A stretch of DNA of 64,000 nt from Sutterella sp047777475 (GTDB lineage: Bacteria; Pseudomonadota; Gammaproteobacteria; Burkholderiales; Burkholderiaceae_F). The notes under the pieces were generated by a model. It ran no database searches. It saw nothing but the letters and a program-made list of their open reading frames with translations, and had not been told where the DNA came from. This document shows, piece after piece, positions 54,913 through 63,576 of this stretch. Location: positions 37,897 to 101,896 of the forward strand of contig JBKEET010000007.1 in the NCBI GenBank assembly GCA_047777475.1, given 5' to 3'. Positions within the stretch are counted from its first letter, which is position 1; each line of letters opens with the position of its first letter. A program made the position numbers and the translations under genes.

Positions 54913-57312
54913 TTACTTGGTGAGCGTCAGATCGTAAGCGTCGCGCTTGGCGGAGCTCTGCACGCCGAGCATGCCGAGCACCGTCGAGAAAAGGTTCTCG
55001 TGCGTGGCCCCGCCCTTGGCGGCTGCGCGCCTGAGCGCATCGGACTTGTCGCCGAAGGCGGCGTCCCAGCCCTTGGAGAGCCACATCACCATCGGCACGC
55101 GGGTCTGCTCGTCGGGCGCGGCGAAATGCGGCGCGCCGTGCAGGAAGAGGCCCTTCTCGCCGAGGCTTTCGCCGTGGTCGGAGACAAAGAGCAGGGCGCC
55201 GTCGACGCGGTCCTCGTTCGCCTTGAGCACGTCGATGAGCGAGGCGAGCACATGGTCGGTGTAGTGCACGCCGTTGTCATAGGCGTTGCGGATCTGCTCC
55301 TTGGTGCAGGCGCCGAGGTCCGCTTCGAGGCACTCGGGCTTCCAGACCTTCATGGCATCCGGCGAGCCGCGCGTGTAGGCCGGGCCGTGCTGGCCGTACA
55401 TATGGTAGAAAAGCACGGTCGGGCGGTCGGCCGGGAGGTTCGCGATCGCCTTCTTCAGCTCGTTCACGAAAATGCCGTCGTAGCAGACGCCGCCCTTGCA
55501 GAGCGCGGGATCGGCTTCGGGCTTGCGCGTTTCCACGCCTTCGCTCGTGCCCTTGCTGCCCGACTGGTTGTCGACCCAGAGCACGTTGGCGCCGGCGCGC
55601 TTCAGCAGCGAAGGCAGCGCCTCCTCGCTCACGATGCGCTCGCGGTCGTAGTCGGAGCGGCCGATGCGGCTCATCATGCAGGGGAGCGAAATGTCCGTGC
55701 TCGTGCCGCAGGCCTCAACGCTCGGGAAGCTGATGACGCCGCGCTTCTTCAGCTCGGGCGTGGTGTCGCGCTCGTAGCCCGAAAGCCCCCAGTTCGCGGC
55801 GCGCGTCGTTTCGCCGACGGCAAAGACAAAGACCGCGGGGCGCTTGACCGAGACGGCCAGGCGCGGCGCCGGATCGATGTTCGTCTTGGCGCGCAGCACG
55901 GAGCTCGCGGGATCGCGCAGCAGGGCGGACGCGGTCGAGTAGACGGCGTTGACCGGCGCGATTTCATAGCGCAGGTGCTTCTGGTGGCGGATGATGCTCG
56001 AGAAGGACTGGAAGTTGACGCCGATGAGCGCCACGGCGCAGGCGAGCAGCGCAATGCCCGCGCCCGCCTTCTTAAGCGGCACGAAGCGAGCGCCCGCAGC
56101 GGGCCTCAGGTCGGCGAGGAAGGCCGCGGCGATCGGCGGCAGTGCAGCGAAGACGACGAAGAGCACCGTGCGCACCGAGATGTAAGCCGTGACCTCGTGC
56201 ACGTCCGTGGCGATGAAGTTGCGCGCCATGTCGGGCGTGAAGATCATGCCGTACATGAGCGAACCGGCCAGGCACAGGGCGCCGATCACCGCCAGCGCGG
56301 CGAGAAGCAGCCTGAACGCGGCGCGCGGCAGCAGGGCGATGACGGAGCAGAGCGCCATGCCTGCGGCGAAGAACGCGCCGAAGATCGCCGCGCCGGCGGC
56401 GGCCGAGCGCCAAGACCAGACGAAGGACGGATCGGCAAAGCCGATGAAGTCGCGGAAGAACGGCGCGTCAAAGACGAGCGTCCACCAGAAGGCCGTGAAG
56501 GCGATGAGAGCGGCCATGCCGAAGCGCGGCGCCGGGGCGGGTGCGGCGGCCGCAGCCTTGCCGCGGGCTTCTGGGGCGCATTCCCGGATCACCGGGAAAA
56601 GGCGCGTGAAGAGCACGAAAAGGAGCGCGCAGACAAGCCAGTCGATGAGCCCGGTCGCGATGACGTGGGAGGGGAAGTGCGCACCCTGCATGACGCGGGT
56701 GAAGCCGCAGAAGAGGCCGAACGCAGCGGCAAACCAGAACGCGGCGCGCGCCAGGCGGGGACGCACGCCCCTCAGGGCGAAGTAAAACGCAAAGAGCATG
56801 AACCCTGCGCCCGCATGGCCCGCCGGCCAGCATTTGCCGTGGCGGAACGAGAACGAGAGCGACGGGTCGCTGAGCTGGTCGGGGCCGCCGAACGCCTGGA
56901 GATCCCAGGGGCAGGAGACGCCCGTGGTGCCTTTGAGCAGCCACACCAGCACGCCGCCTGCGGACATTGCAGCAAGGACATAAAGGCAGCGCGCCAGCAA
57001 AGGATCTTCGTGAATTCGGCGGCCCCGGGCAATGCCGGCCGCCAGGATCACAATGACCGCGGCGGCCACGAGGCCGGTGAAAATCTTCGGAGCCGTGTGC
57101 GTCAGCGTCAGGAAGAGCTTGCTGTCGTGCCAGGGCCAGCCGTCGCCGGCAAAGAAGAGCCTGTTGACCGACATGTCGAAGGCATGCGGCGGCACGAGGA
57201 AGAGCAGCACAAGCAGAGAAAGCGGAACGGCGATGAAAAAGAGCGCTTCGATGCGGGTGAGAGCAGCGCTGCTGCGGGGCAGCTGCGCGTTCGCGCTGAA
57301 GGGCAGATTCAT
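54913..57312 (-). CDS. Fusion of PAP2 lipid phosphatase and EptA-type phosphoethanolamine transferase
   Basis: A 799-residue inner-membrane protein with two complete enzymes. The first ~225 residues are a PAP2 phosphatase: KGTTGVSCPWDL, CWPAGHAGAGFMLFAFYFAL and GFTRVMQGAHFPSHVIATGL, matching the three PAP2 motifs. Next come the five membrane helices and periplasmic sulfatase-like domain of EptA: nucleophile threonine in VGETTRAANWGLSGY, then CGTSTDISLPCMMS, FYHMYGQHGPAY and VSDHGESLGEKGLFLHG. Both reaction types act on lipid A phosphates: one removes a phosphate, the other adds phosphoethanolamine. The fused form would do this on one molecule and lower surface charge (polymyxin resistance). 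Start at MNLPFS, after a GGAG. Confidence 0.9.
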   Translation of the reverse strand: MNLPFSANAQLPRSSAALTRIEALFFIAVPLSLLVLLFLVPPHAFDMSVNRLFFAGDGWPWHDSKLFLTLTHTAPKIFTGLVAAAVIVILAAGIARGRRIHEDPLLARCLYVLAAMSAGGVLVWLLKGTTGVSCPWDLQAFGGPDQLSDPSLSFSFRHGKCWPAGHAGAGFMLFAFYFALRGVRPRLARAAFWFAAAFGLFCGFTRVMQGAHFPSHVIATGLIDWLVCALLFVLFTRLFPVIRECAPEARGKAAAAAPAPAPRFGMAALIAFTAFWWTLVFDAPFFRDFIGFADPSFVWSWRSAAAGAAIFGAFFAAGMALCSVIALLPRAAFRLLLAALAVIGALCLAGSLMYGMIFTPDMARNFIATDVHEVTAYISVRTVLFVVFAALPPIAAAFLADLRPAAGARFVPLKKAGAGIALLACAVALIGVNFQSFSSIIRHQKHLRYEIAPVNAVYSTASALLRDPASSVLRAKTNIDPAPRLAVSVKRPAVFVFAVGETTRAANWGLSGYERDTTPELKKRGVISFPSVEACGTSTDISLPCMMSRIGRSDYDRERIVSEEALPSLLKRAGANVLWVDNQSGSKGTSEGVETRKPEADPALCKGGVCYDGIFVNELKKAIANLPADRPTVLFYHMYGQHGPAYTRGSPDAMKVWKPECLEADLGACTKEQIRNAYDNGVHYTDHVLASLIDVLKANEDRVDGALLFVSDHGESLGEKGLFLHGAPHFAAPDEQTRVPMVMWLSKGWDAAFGDKSDALRRAAAKGGATHENLFSTVLGMLGVQSSAKRDAYDLTLTK

Positions 57313-57398
57313 GGTCTTGGGGCTCCGGAAAACTTTCAACGCTCAGAGTATGAAAGTCCGGTTGTCAATTCCGCGTGAACCGCCCGTCAAAAAAACGT

Positions 57399-57436
57399 CA
57401 AAAGCGGCGTTTTCCAAGGGAAAAACGCCGCTTTTG
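57399..57436. terminator. Terminator of the metallochaperone gene
   Basis: CAAAAGCGGCGTTTT and AAAACGCCGCTTTTG form a long stem with A/T flanks, able to work in both directions. Confidence 0.85.
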
Positions 57437-57472
57437 AGACATTCGGAAACAAGTTTTGTGCAATAGGGCCCG

Positions 57473-57739
57473 CTAGGAAAAGAGCGAGCGGATGCGCCTG
57501 AGGATGCAGGGCTTCTCGGCTTCGGCGCAGACGGCGCCCGACGCGCTGTAGCCCGTCGCCGAGATGGCCGCCTCGACCGCCTTGGGCGGCAGCGGCGCCT
57601 CGCTCCAGATTTCGGTCCGGCCGAGGCGGTGCGAGGATTTGGCCTTGACGCCCGGGAACGCTTTGACGACGGCTTCGTTGACGTGCGACTCGCACATTTC
57701 GCACATCATGCCCTCGACGTTGACAGTCGTTTTGTACAC
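57473..57739 (-). CDS. Heavy-metal-associated (HMA) domain protein, CopZ-like
   Basis: An 88-residue protein with a ferredoxin-like HMA fold. The metal site is VEGMMCEMCESHV (CxxC), followed by the usual helix and strands (AVVKAFPGVKAKSSHRLGRTE, EAAISATGY). Two further cysteines occur in the tail (GAVCAEAEKPC). It probably carries Cu(I) or another soft metal. No P-type ATPase is adjacent. Confidence 0.88.
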   Translation of the reverse strand: MYKTTVNVEGMMCEMCESHVNEAVVKAFPGVKAKSSHRLGRTEIWSEAPLPPKAVEAAISATGYSASGAVCAEAEKPCILRRIRSLFS

Positions 57740-57806
57740 GTCTGCCTCCAGATGGTTATAAAGAAATGAGAATCATTCTACACAAATTGCGGCGTCCCGG
57801 CCAATG

Positions 57807-57842
57807 AAAAGGCGCCCGCCGTTCTAAGGACGGGCGGGCGCC
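57807..57842 (-). terminator. Terminator of the dap operon
   Basis: GGCGCCCGCC and GGCGGGCGCC stem, then TTTT on the minus strand. Confidence 0.85.
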
Positions 57843-57867
57843 GGGGAGGGGGACCTGAAGGAGCTTC

Positions 57868-58569
57868 TCAGAGCGTTCTCAGCGCATCGATCAGCGCAGT
57901 CTTGGCGGCTGTTTTGCTGTCCTTCGTCTTGATGACGCGCGCCGGATTGCCCACGGCGACCGAATTGGGCGGCACGTCGCGGATGACGACGGCGCCCGCG
58001 CCGATCACGGAATCGTGCCCGACGCGCACGCCCTCGATGACGACCGCGTTGGCGCCGATCATGACGTTGTCCTCAATCACCACGGGGGTCGCCGAGGCGG
58101 GCTCGACGACGCCGGCAAGAACGGTGCCCGCGCCGATGTGGCAGTGCTTTCCGACGATCGCACGGCCGCCGAGCACGGCGCCCATGTCGATCATGGTGCC
58201 TTCGCCGATGACGGCGCCGATGTTGATGACGGCGCCCATCATGATGACGGCGCTGTCGCCGATTTCGACTTTCTCGCGGATGATCGCGCCCGGCTCGATG
58301 CGCGCGTGCACGTCCCTGATGTCGAGCATCGGCACGCCCGAGTTGCGGCGGTCGTTCTCGACGACGATGTCGGCGATGTTCGCCTTGTTCGCTTCGATGA
58401 CGCTGCGAAGCGCCTCCCAGTCGCCGAAGACGACCTTGCTCGTCTCGGTGCCGAAGACCTTGGCGCCGGCGGCGGCGAAGTCGACGGGCGCCCTGAGGTT
58501 CACGTAGAGCTTCACGGGCGTTTTCTTGGGGGCGGTTGCGATGTAGTTGATGATTTCCTGTGCGTTCAT
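57868..58569 (-). CDS. dapH: Tetrahydrodipicolinate N-acetyltransferase
   Basis: A 233-residue left-handed beta-helix acyltransferase. It closely resembles the Bacillus/Firmicutes DapH (YkuQ) along its whole length: EIINYIATAPKKTPVKLYVN, VVFGDWEALRSVIEANK, VVENDRRNSGVPMLDIRDV, ARIEPGAIIREKVEIGDSAV and GAGTVLAGVVEPASATPVV. It would acetylate tetrahydrodipicolinate, diverting lysine/DAP synthesis into the acetyl branch; most Proteobacteria use succinylating DapD. GC content is like its neighbours, so any transfer is old. It follows dapB by 26 nt. Confidence 0.93.
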   Translation of the reverse strand: MNAQEIINYIATAPKKTPVKLYVNLRAPVDFAAAGAKVFGTETSKVVFGDWEALRSVIEANKANIADIVVENDRRNSGVPMLDIRDVHARIEPGAIIREKVEIGDSAVIMMGAVINIGAVIGEGTMIDMGAVLGGRAIVGKHCHIGAGTVLAGVVEPASATPVVIEDNVMIGANAVVIEGVRVGHDSVIGAGAVVIRDVPPNSVAVGNPARVIKTKDSKTAAKTALIDALRTL

Positions 58570-58595
58570 AGCAGTCTGTCTGTCAGTCCGTTGAT

Positions 58596-59321
58596 TCAGT
58601 TGCCTTCGGGAAAAAGGAGGCTGTCGAGGCTGTAGCAGCCGGGCTTCATGCCCTGCAGCTTCTCGGCGGCGCGCAGCGCCCCGAGCGCAAAGATGCGGCG
58701 GCTGCCCGCGCGGTGCGTGAGCTCCACCGTTTCGTCCGGCCCGAAGAAATAAACCGTATGGGTGCCCGCGACCGTGCCGCCCCGCAGGGAGTGGATGCCG
58801 ATTTCGTCGGAGCGGCGCTTGCCGACCATGCCTTCGCGCCCGTAGACGGGCGTGAGCTCGCCCTTGGGGTCGACCGCCTCGGCGAAGAGCTTCGCGGTGC
58901 CGCTCGGCGCGTCGGCCTTCTGGTTGTGGTGGATCTCGGTGATTTCGATGTCGAAGCCGGGACGCAGCGCCGCGGCGAGCAGTGCCGCGGCCTTGCGCGC
59001 GGCGGCCACGCCGAGCGAGAAGTTGGCGCTCCAGAGCACCGGCGCGACGGCGCCGAGCTCGGCGATCGCCGATTTCTGCTCGTCGGTGTAGCCCGTGGTG
59101 CCCGAGACGAGCGGCGTGCCCGTGCGGCGCACGAACCGCAGCACGGCTGGGAGCGACTGCGGCCCCGAAAAGTCGATCGCCGCGTCGGCCTTCCCGGAGA
59201 CCGCATCGAGCGCTTCGAGGTTCGCGCGGTCGTAAATGCCGGCGACCGTGTGGCCGGCCGCCTGCGCTTCTTCTTCAATGAGACGGCCCATGCGGCCGTG
59301 TCCGATCAGAATGATGTTCAT
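58596..59321 (-). CDS. dapB: 4-hydroxy-tetrahydrodipicolinate reductase
   Basis: A 241-residue NAD(P)H reductase. Nucleotide site IILIGHGRMGRLI, loop DFSGPQSL, catalytic region SGTTGYTDEQ, ANFSLGVAAARKAAALLA, ITEIHHNQKADAPSGTA (His and Lys of the active site) and GTHTVYFFGPDETVELTHRA. It is shorter than typical proteobacterial DapB (about 270), nearer to the compact Firmicutes form. Middle gene of dapA-dapB-dapH. Confidence 0.93.
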   Translation of the reverse strand: MNIILIGHGRMGRLIEEEAQAAGHTVAGIYDRANLEALDAVSGKADAAIDFSGPQSLPAVLRFVRRTGTPLVSGTTGYTDEQKSAIAELGAVAPVLWSANFSLGVAAARKAAALLAAALRPGFDIEITEIHHNQKADAPSGTAKLFAEAVDPKGELTPVYGREGMVGKRRSDEIGIHSLRGGTVAGTHTVYFFGPDETVELTHRAGSRRIFALGALRAAEKLQGMKPGCYSLDSLLFPEGN

Positions 59322-59334
59322 GTCGTAAGTGTGA

Positions 59335-59371
59335 GAAAAATCGCCGGCCGCCGGAAAGGATTCCGGCGGCC
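59335..59371 (-). terminator. Hairpin with T run between dapA and dapB
   Basis: GGCCGCCGGAA and TTCCGGCGGCC, then GGCGATTTTT on the minus strand. It looks like a terminator; in an operon it would lower expression of dapB-dapH relative to dapA. Confidence 0.7.
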
Positions 59372-59395
59372 CTTGCCTTGTTTTTTTACCTTATA

Positions 59396-60283
59396 TCAGA
59401 GAAGGCCGGCGCGCTTGAGCGAAACGCGGAGCGCCTCCCGGTGCTCGGGCGTCATTTCGCACAGCGGCAGGCGCAGCGGCCCGACGTTGAGGCCCATCAT
59501 GTTCATGGCGGTCTTGACCGGGATCGGGTTCACCTCGATGAAGAGGTGATTGATCAGGTCGAGCCAGCGGATCTGGGCGCGGGCGGCATCCTCGTGGCGG
59601 CCGGAGAGCCAGTCGTCGACCATCGCCGCCGTCTCGGCCGGCGCCACGTTGGCGAGCACCGAGATGACGCCGCTGCCGCCGATCGACATCAGCGGGATCG
59701 TGATGTCGTCGTTGCCGGACCAGAGCTGGAAGTCGGGGCCGAGGCAGTGCGCGATCTGCATCGCGTAGCTCATGTTGCCCGAGGCTTCCTTGATGCCGCA
59801 GACGTTGGGATGCTTGGCGAGGCGTTCGACGACGCTCACCGGGATCGAGCAGCCCGTGCGGCCCGGCACGTTGTAGAGGATGCAGGGAATGTGCACCGCG
59901 TCGGCCGTCGTCGCGAAGTGGCGGTACATGCCTTCGGGATTGGCCTTGTTGTAGTAGGGCGTGATCAGCAGCAGCGCATCGGCGCCCATGTCCTGGTAGC
60001 GCAGGCTCATCTCGAGCTGCGTGGCCGTGGAGTTCGAGCCCGAGCCGACGATGACCGGCACGCGGCCGTCGACCCTTTCGATGGTGCGGCGGACCACTTC
60101 GCGGTCCTCGTCGTGGGTCATGGTGGGGTACTCGGCCGTTGTGCCGAGGCAGAGGATGGCGGCTGTGCCGCCGGCGATCTGCCGCTCGATGAGACGGTCG
60201 AGAACGTCGTAGTTGACGCTGCCGTCCTCGTTGAACGGCGTGACCATGGCGACGATGGAGCCCTTGACGTGATCGAATTTCAT
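59396..60283 (-). CDS. dapA: 4-hydroxy-tetrahydrodipicolinate synthase
   Basis: A 295-residue aldolase-type (beta/alpha)8 enzyme condensing pyruvate with aspartate semialdehyde. Landmarks are GSIVAMVTPFNEDGSVNYDV, LCLGTTAEYPTMTHDE, IVGSGSNSTATQLE, LLITPYYNKANPEGMYRHF, CILYNVPGRTGCSIP and the Schiff-base lysine in GIKEASGNM. Start ATG 60283, just after AAGGAC. It is preceded by a lysine riboswitch and terminator, so the operon should shut down when lysine is plentiful. Confidence 0.95.
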   Translation of the reverse strand: MKFDHVKGSIVAMVTPFNEDGSVNYDVLDRLIERQIAGGTAAILCLGTTAEYPTMTHDEDREVVRRTIERVDGRVPVIVGSGSNSTATQLEMSLRYQDMGADALLLITPYYNKANPEGMYRHFATTADAVHIPCILYNVPGRTGCSIPVSVVERLAKHPNVCGIKEASGNMSYAMQIAHCLGPDFQLWSGNDDITIPLMSIGGSGVISVLANVAPAETAAMVDDWLSGRHEDAARAQIRWLDLINHLFIEVNPIPVKTAMNMMGLNVGPLRLPLCEMTPEHREALRVSLKRAGLL

Positions 60284-60315
60284 AACGGTGTCCTTCTGGA
60301 ATTTTTGAATGATGC

Positions 60316-60349
60316 AAAAAAGCCGGTAGAGACACGCCTCGGCCGGCTT
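60316..60349 (-). terminator. Riboswitch-controlled terminator before dapA
   Basis: On the minus strand AAGCCGG, about 16-nt loop, CCGGCTTTTTT, located between the aptamer and the dapA start codon. Confidence 0.8.
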
Positions 60350-60410
60350 GGACACCGCCGCACGCCCCCTTGGTGAAAGGAGGGCGCGGCGCTGCTTGAC
60401 AAGCAGCGGC

Positions 60411-60569
60411 GATAGCGCTCCCGCGGCAGCAGCCGCGGACAGTTCCGGGAGTCTTCCTCCCGGGCCCACCCCGGAACCGTGCCCGGTCCCGAAGTTCGGC
60501 GGATCGGCCTACGCTGCGATCACGGCCCGCCGGCTCCCGCAGCTTCATCGCTCTCCGCGCCTCTATCTA
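60411..60569 (-). promoter_or_regulatory. Lysine riboswitch (L-box) of the dap operon
   Basis: Read on the minus strand the element begins GTAGATAGAGGCGCG and ends CTGTC-CGCGGC-TGCT-GCCGCG-GGAGCGCTATC. The 5' GATAG pairs with the 3' CTATC (P1), and the 5' AGAGGCGCG and 3' CTGTC...GGAGxGCTATC segments match the conserved L-box core. Length about 159 nt. It lies upstream of a terminator and dapA, the expected position for transcription attenuation by lysine. I cannot fold it here. Confidence 0.85.
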
Positions 60570-60744
60570 CGCAATAAAACTTAGCATGAGAGCGCCCGAA
60601 ACGAAAAGCGCCGCGCCGACTTTTTGGGCCTTTATGTCTGCTCGAACAAGCCCCATCGGTAAGATCGCTTAGGGGCCGTCCCGCCGCCGCTTAGGATAAT
60701 AGGCGAATTCACCCGATGAACCTGCTTTTTCTCGAACCGACATC

Positions 60745-61896
60745 ATGACCGATAACGCCGTAGCCTACCGCCGAGCCCTCCACGCCATTCCCGAGCTCGG
60801 GGACGACCTTCCCGAAACGCTCGCTTTCGTAGAGGAGAGGCTCAAGCCGCTCGGCGCCGAGCTGATCCGCCCGGTCAAGGGCGCGGTGTGCGCCTATTTC
60901 GACGCGGGCGCGAAAGAGACGCTCGCGCTGCGCGCCGACATGGACGCGCTGCCGGTCGCCGAGGCGACGGGGCTGCCGTTTGCCTCGCGGCACGCGGGCT
61001 GCATGCACGCCTGCGGGCACGACGGGCACACGGCGATCATGCTTGCTTCGGCCGAGAGCGCCGCCGCGGCGCTCCGCGCGGGCGAGAAATTCCCGCGCAA
61101 CCTGCTCTTTGTCTTCCAACCCGCCGAGGAAACGACGGGCGGCGCGAAGAGCATCTGCGAGTTGGGCATCTTTGAAAAATACGGCGTCACGCGCATCTTC
61201 GGCCTGCACCTCTGGCCCAAGGTGCCGCTCGGGCGCATCGCCTCGCGCCCGGGCCCGCTCATGGCCCGCTCGAACGAAGTGACGCTCGAGGCCCGCGGCA
61301 AAAGCGTCCACGTCTCGAAGGCCTCGGAAGGCATCGATGCGCTTCGCGCGGCGGCCGAATGGATGCGCCGCGCCTACGCCTACGCTGAAGGGCTGCCGCC
61401 CGAAGTGCTCCGCACCCTGCAGTTCGGGCACATGACCGCGGGCACGGTGCGCAACGCCGTGGCGGGCGAGGCGAGGGTCGAGGGAACGCTGCGCACCTAC
61501 GACGAGAAAGCGGCGGAAATGATCCGCGCCCGGCTTAAAGAGATCGCCGCCGAAGTTGCCGCCGAGACGCGCTGCCGCATGGCCGTGACGTATTCGGAAG
61601 GCTACCCGGCCGTCTGGAACGACGAGCGGCTCTTCGCTGACGTCACCGCGGCGCTCGGCGGGGGCGCGGTGCTGCCGCTCGAGAAGCCGGTGCTCGCGGC
61701 GGAGGATTTCTCGTTTTACCAGCGCCGGGTCCCGGGCGTCTTCTTCTTCCTCGGCGTCGGCGACACGAGCGAGCTGCACAGCCCGCGCTTTGCCTGGAAT
61801 GACGAAGCCGTGCTGCCCTCGGGCAGGGCGTTTCGTCGAGAAGCTGATGCGGCTGCCCTGAAAAGGCCGAGGCGGCGGGCGCCGCGGCTCCGCTGA
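60745..61896 (+). CDS. M20 amidohydrolase, probable N-acetyl-diaminopimelate deacetylase
   Basis: As read 383 residues. M20D blocks: LRADMDALPV, MHACGHDGHTAIMLASAES, FQPAEETTGGAKSI, GLHLWPKVPLGRIASRPGPL, and the late EDFSFYQRRVPGVFFFLG. Divergent from the dap operon across the riboswitch region, it is the natural candidate for the deacetylase needed after DapH, but other M20D substrates are possible. The last ~20 residues are basic and out of character. One T fewer in the TTT at 61831-61833 gives AFVEKLMRLP and a stop at 61859-61861, the expected family ending, so the true 3' end is probably 61861. Confidence 0.85.
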   Translation: MTDNAVAYRRALHAIPELGDDLPETLAFVEERLKPLGAELIRPVKGAVCAYFDAGAKETLALRADMDALPVAEATGLPFASRHAGCMHACGHDGHTAIMLASAESAAAALRAGEKFPRNLLFVFQPAEETTGGAKSICELGIFEKYGVTRIFGLHLWPKVPLGRIASRPGPLMARSNEVTLEARGKSVHVSKASEGIDALRAAAEWMRRAYAYAEGLPPEVLRTLQFGHMTAGTVRNAVAGEARVEGTLRTYDEKAAEMIRARLKEIAAEVAAETRCRMAVTYSEGYPAVWNDERLFADVTAALGGGAVLPLEKPVLAAEDFSFYQRRVPGVFFFLGVGDTSELHSPRFAWNDEAVLPSGRAFRREADAAALKRPRRRAPRLR

Positions 61897-62053
61897 TCCT
61901 GCCTTATCTTTGCCCGATTGTGCAATAAACCCGATTAATTCGGTCGGATAAAGAAATCAATCGCATTCCTCCCTACAATAAGATCTGTCTTGCTTGCCCG
62001 GGCCGCTTGGAAAAGTGCTGCCCGGAAAGCCAAAAAAGGGGGAGTTCCCATAA

Positions 62054-62716
62054 ATGGATGACAGAGTCCTGCAGCTGCTTTCCGACTCTTTTTTCAAGCT
62101 GCTTATCCCGGGCATCACCACGACGGTGCCGCTTACGCTCATTTCGTTCGCGCTCGGGCTGATGCTGGCCGTCGCCTGCGCGCTCATCCGCGTCGGGCGC
62201 GTGCCCGTGCTCGAGCAGATCGTGCGCTTTTACGTGTGGGTGATCCGCGGCACGCCGCTGCTCGTGCAGCTGTTCATCATTTTCTACGGCCTGCCGAGCA
62301 TCGGCATCCTGCTCGACCCGATTCCCGCGGCGATCATCGCCTTCACGCTCTCGGTGGGCGCCTACTGCTCGGAGACGATCCGCGGCGCCGTGCTCGCCGT
62401 GCCGCGCGGCCAGATCGAAGCGGGCAGCTGCGTCGGCCTTTCGTGGCTCCAGATCATGTTCCTGATCGTGCTGCCGCAGGCGTTCCGCTCGGCGTTCCCG
62501 GCGCTCTTCAACAATTTCATCTCGCTCGTGAAGGACACCTCGCTTGCGGCGAGCATCACCGTGACCGAGATGTTCATGGCCGCGCAGCGCATCGCCGCGC
62601 GCACTTACGAGCCCTTCTGGCTCTACTGCGAGGCGGCCGTGATTTACCTCATGTTCTGCACGGTGCTCTCCTGGGTGCAGACCTGGGGCGAAAAGCGCCT
62701 CAACCGCTACGTTTAA
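62054..62716 (+). CDS. Polar amino acid (cystine-type) ABC transporter permease
   Basis: A 220-residue HisM/GlnP-family permease. It has about five helices and the coupling motif SETIRGAVLAVPRGQIEAGSCVGLS seen as ETIRGAVLAVPRGQIEAG. FYVWVIRGTPLLVQLFIIFYGLP and SLVKDTSLAASITVTEM are typical of YecS/TcyB-type cystine permeases. It opens a permease-ATPase-binding protein operon. A TACAAT -10 candidate is at 61974-61979, with a GGGGGAG SD near 62040. Confidence 0.9.
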   Translation: MDDRVLQLLSDSFFKLLIPGITTTVPLTLISFALGLMLAVACALIRVGRVPVLEQIVRFYVWVIRGTPLLVQLFIIFYGLPSIGILLDPIPAAIIAFTLSVGAYCSETIRGAVLAVPRGQIEAGSCVGLSWLQIMFLIVLPQAFRSAFPALFNNFISLVKDTSLAASITVTEMFMAAQRIAARTYEPFWLYCEAAVIYLMFCTVLSWVQTWGEKRLNRYV

Positions 62717-62728
62717 GGGGTTCGGGGC

Positions 62729-63483
62729 ATGCTTAAGCTGATCGGCATTAAAAAGAGCTTCGGCGAAACGAAGTCCTGAAGGGCGTCAACCTCAGCGTGG
62801 AAAAAAGGCGACGTCGTCGCCGTGATCGGGCCTTCGGGCTCCGGGAAGACGACGCTGCTTCGCATCGCGAATTTCCTCGAGAAGGCCGACGCGGGCGAAA
62901 TCGAATTCGACGAGAAGCGCTTTTCGCTCACGAACCCGAGCCGTCGCGACGTTGACGAAGTGCGCCGCCGCACGGGATTCGTCTTCCAGAACTACACCTT
63001 TTCGCCAACTACACGGCGCTCGGCAACGTCACCCTCGGGCTCGTCCACGCGCGCGGCGTGCCGCGCGCCGAGGCGGAGCGCCGCGGCATGGAGGCGCTCC
63101 GCAAGGTCGGCCTCGCCGACCGCGCCGATTACTACCCGAGCAAGCTCTCGGGCGGCCAGCAGCAGCGCGTCGGCATTGCGCGCGCCATTGCGGCCGACCC
63201 CGAGATCCTTTATTTCGACGAGCCCACCTCGGCGCTCGATCCGGAGCTGATCGGCGAGGTGCTCGCCGTGATCCGACGGCTCGCCGACGAAGGCAGGACG
63301 ATGGTGATCGTGACGCACGAGATGCAGTTCGCGCGTGCCGTCGCAAACCGCGTCATCTTCATGGAGCACGGCGTCGTCGTCGAGGAAGGCTCCCCCGAGC
63401 AGGTCTTCGGGCATCCGAAGAGCGAGCGCACGCGGCAGTTCTTGAACGGTCTCGCATCGCGCACCGGAGTGCCCGCGCACTGA
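62729..63483 (+). pseudogene. Amino acid ABC transporter ATPase with three frame breaks
   Basis: Together the frames give a complete HisP/GlnQ-type ATPase: KLIGIKKSFGETK, Walker A IGPSGSGKTTLLR, Q-loop FVFQNY, LSGGQQQRVGIARAI, ILYFDEPTSALDP and VTHEMQFARAVANR. The breaks are near 62770 (one base missing), in the six-A run 62803-62808 (one base extra) and near 63000 (one C missing before TTTT). All are single-base events in repeats. Three in 750 bp of an otherwise conserved sequence argues for poor local consensus rather than decay. Confidence 0.85.
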
Positions 63484-63576
63484 TCGAAAGAAAAGATTTT
63501 TTTATTAACGCCGCCGCCCCTTTTTCGGCGCCTCGGATTCCGAAAGGGCGGCGCACTTCAGAAGGGGAAAACAAAA

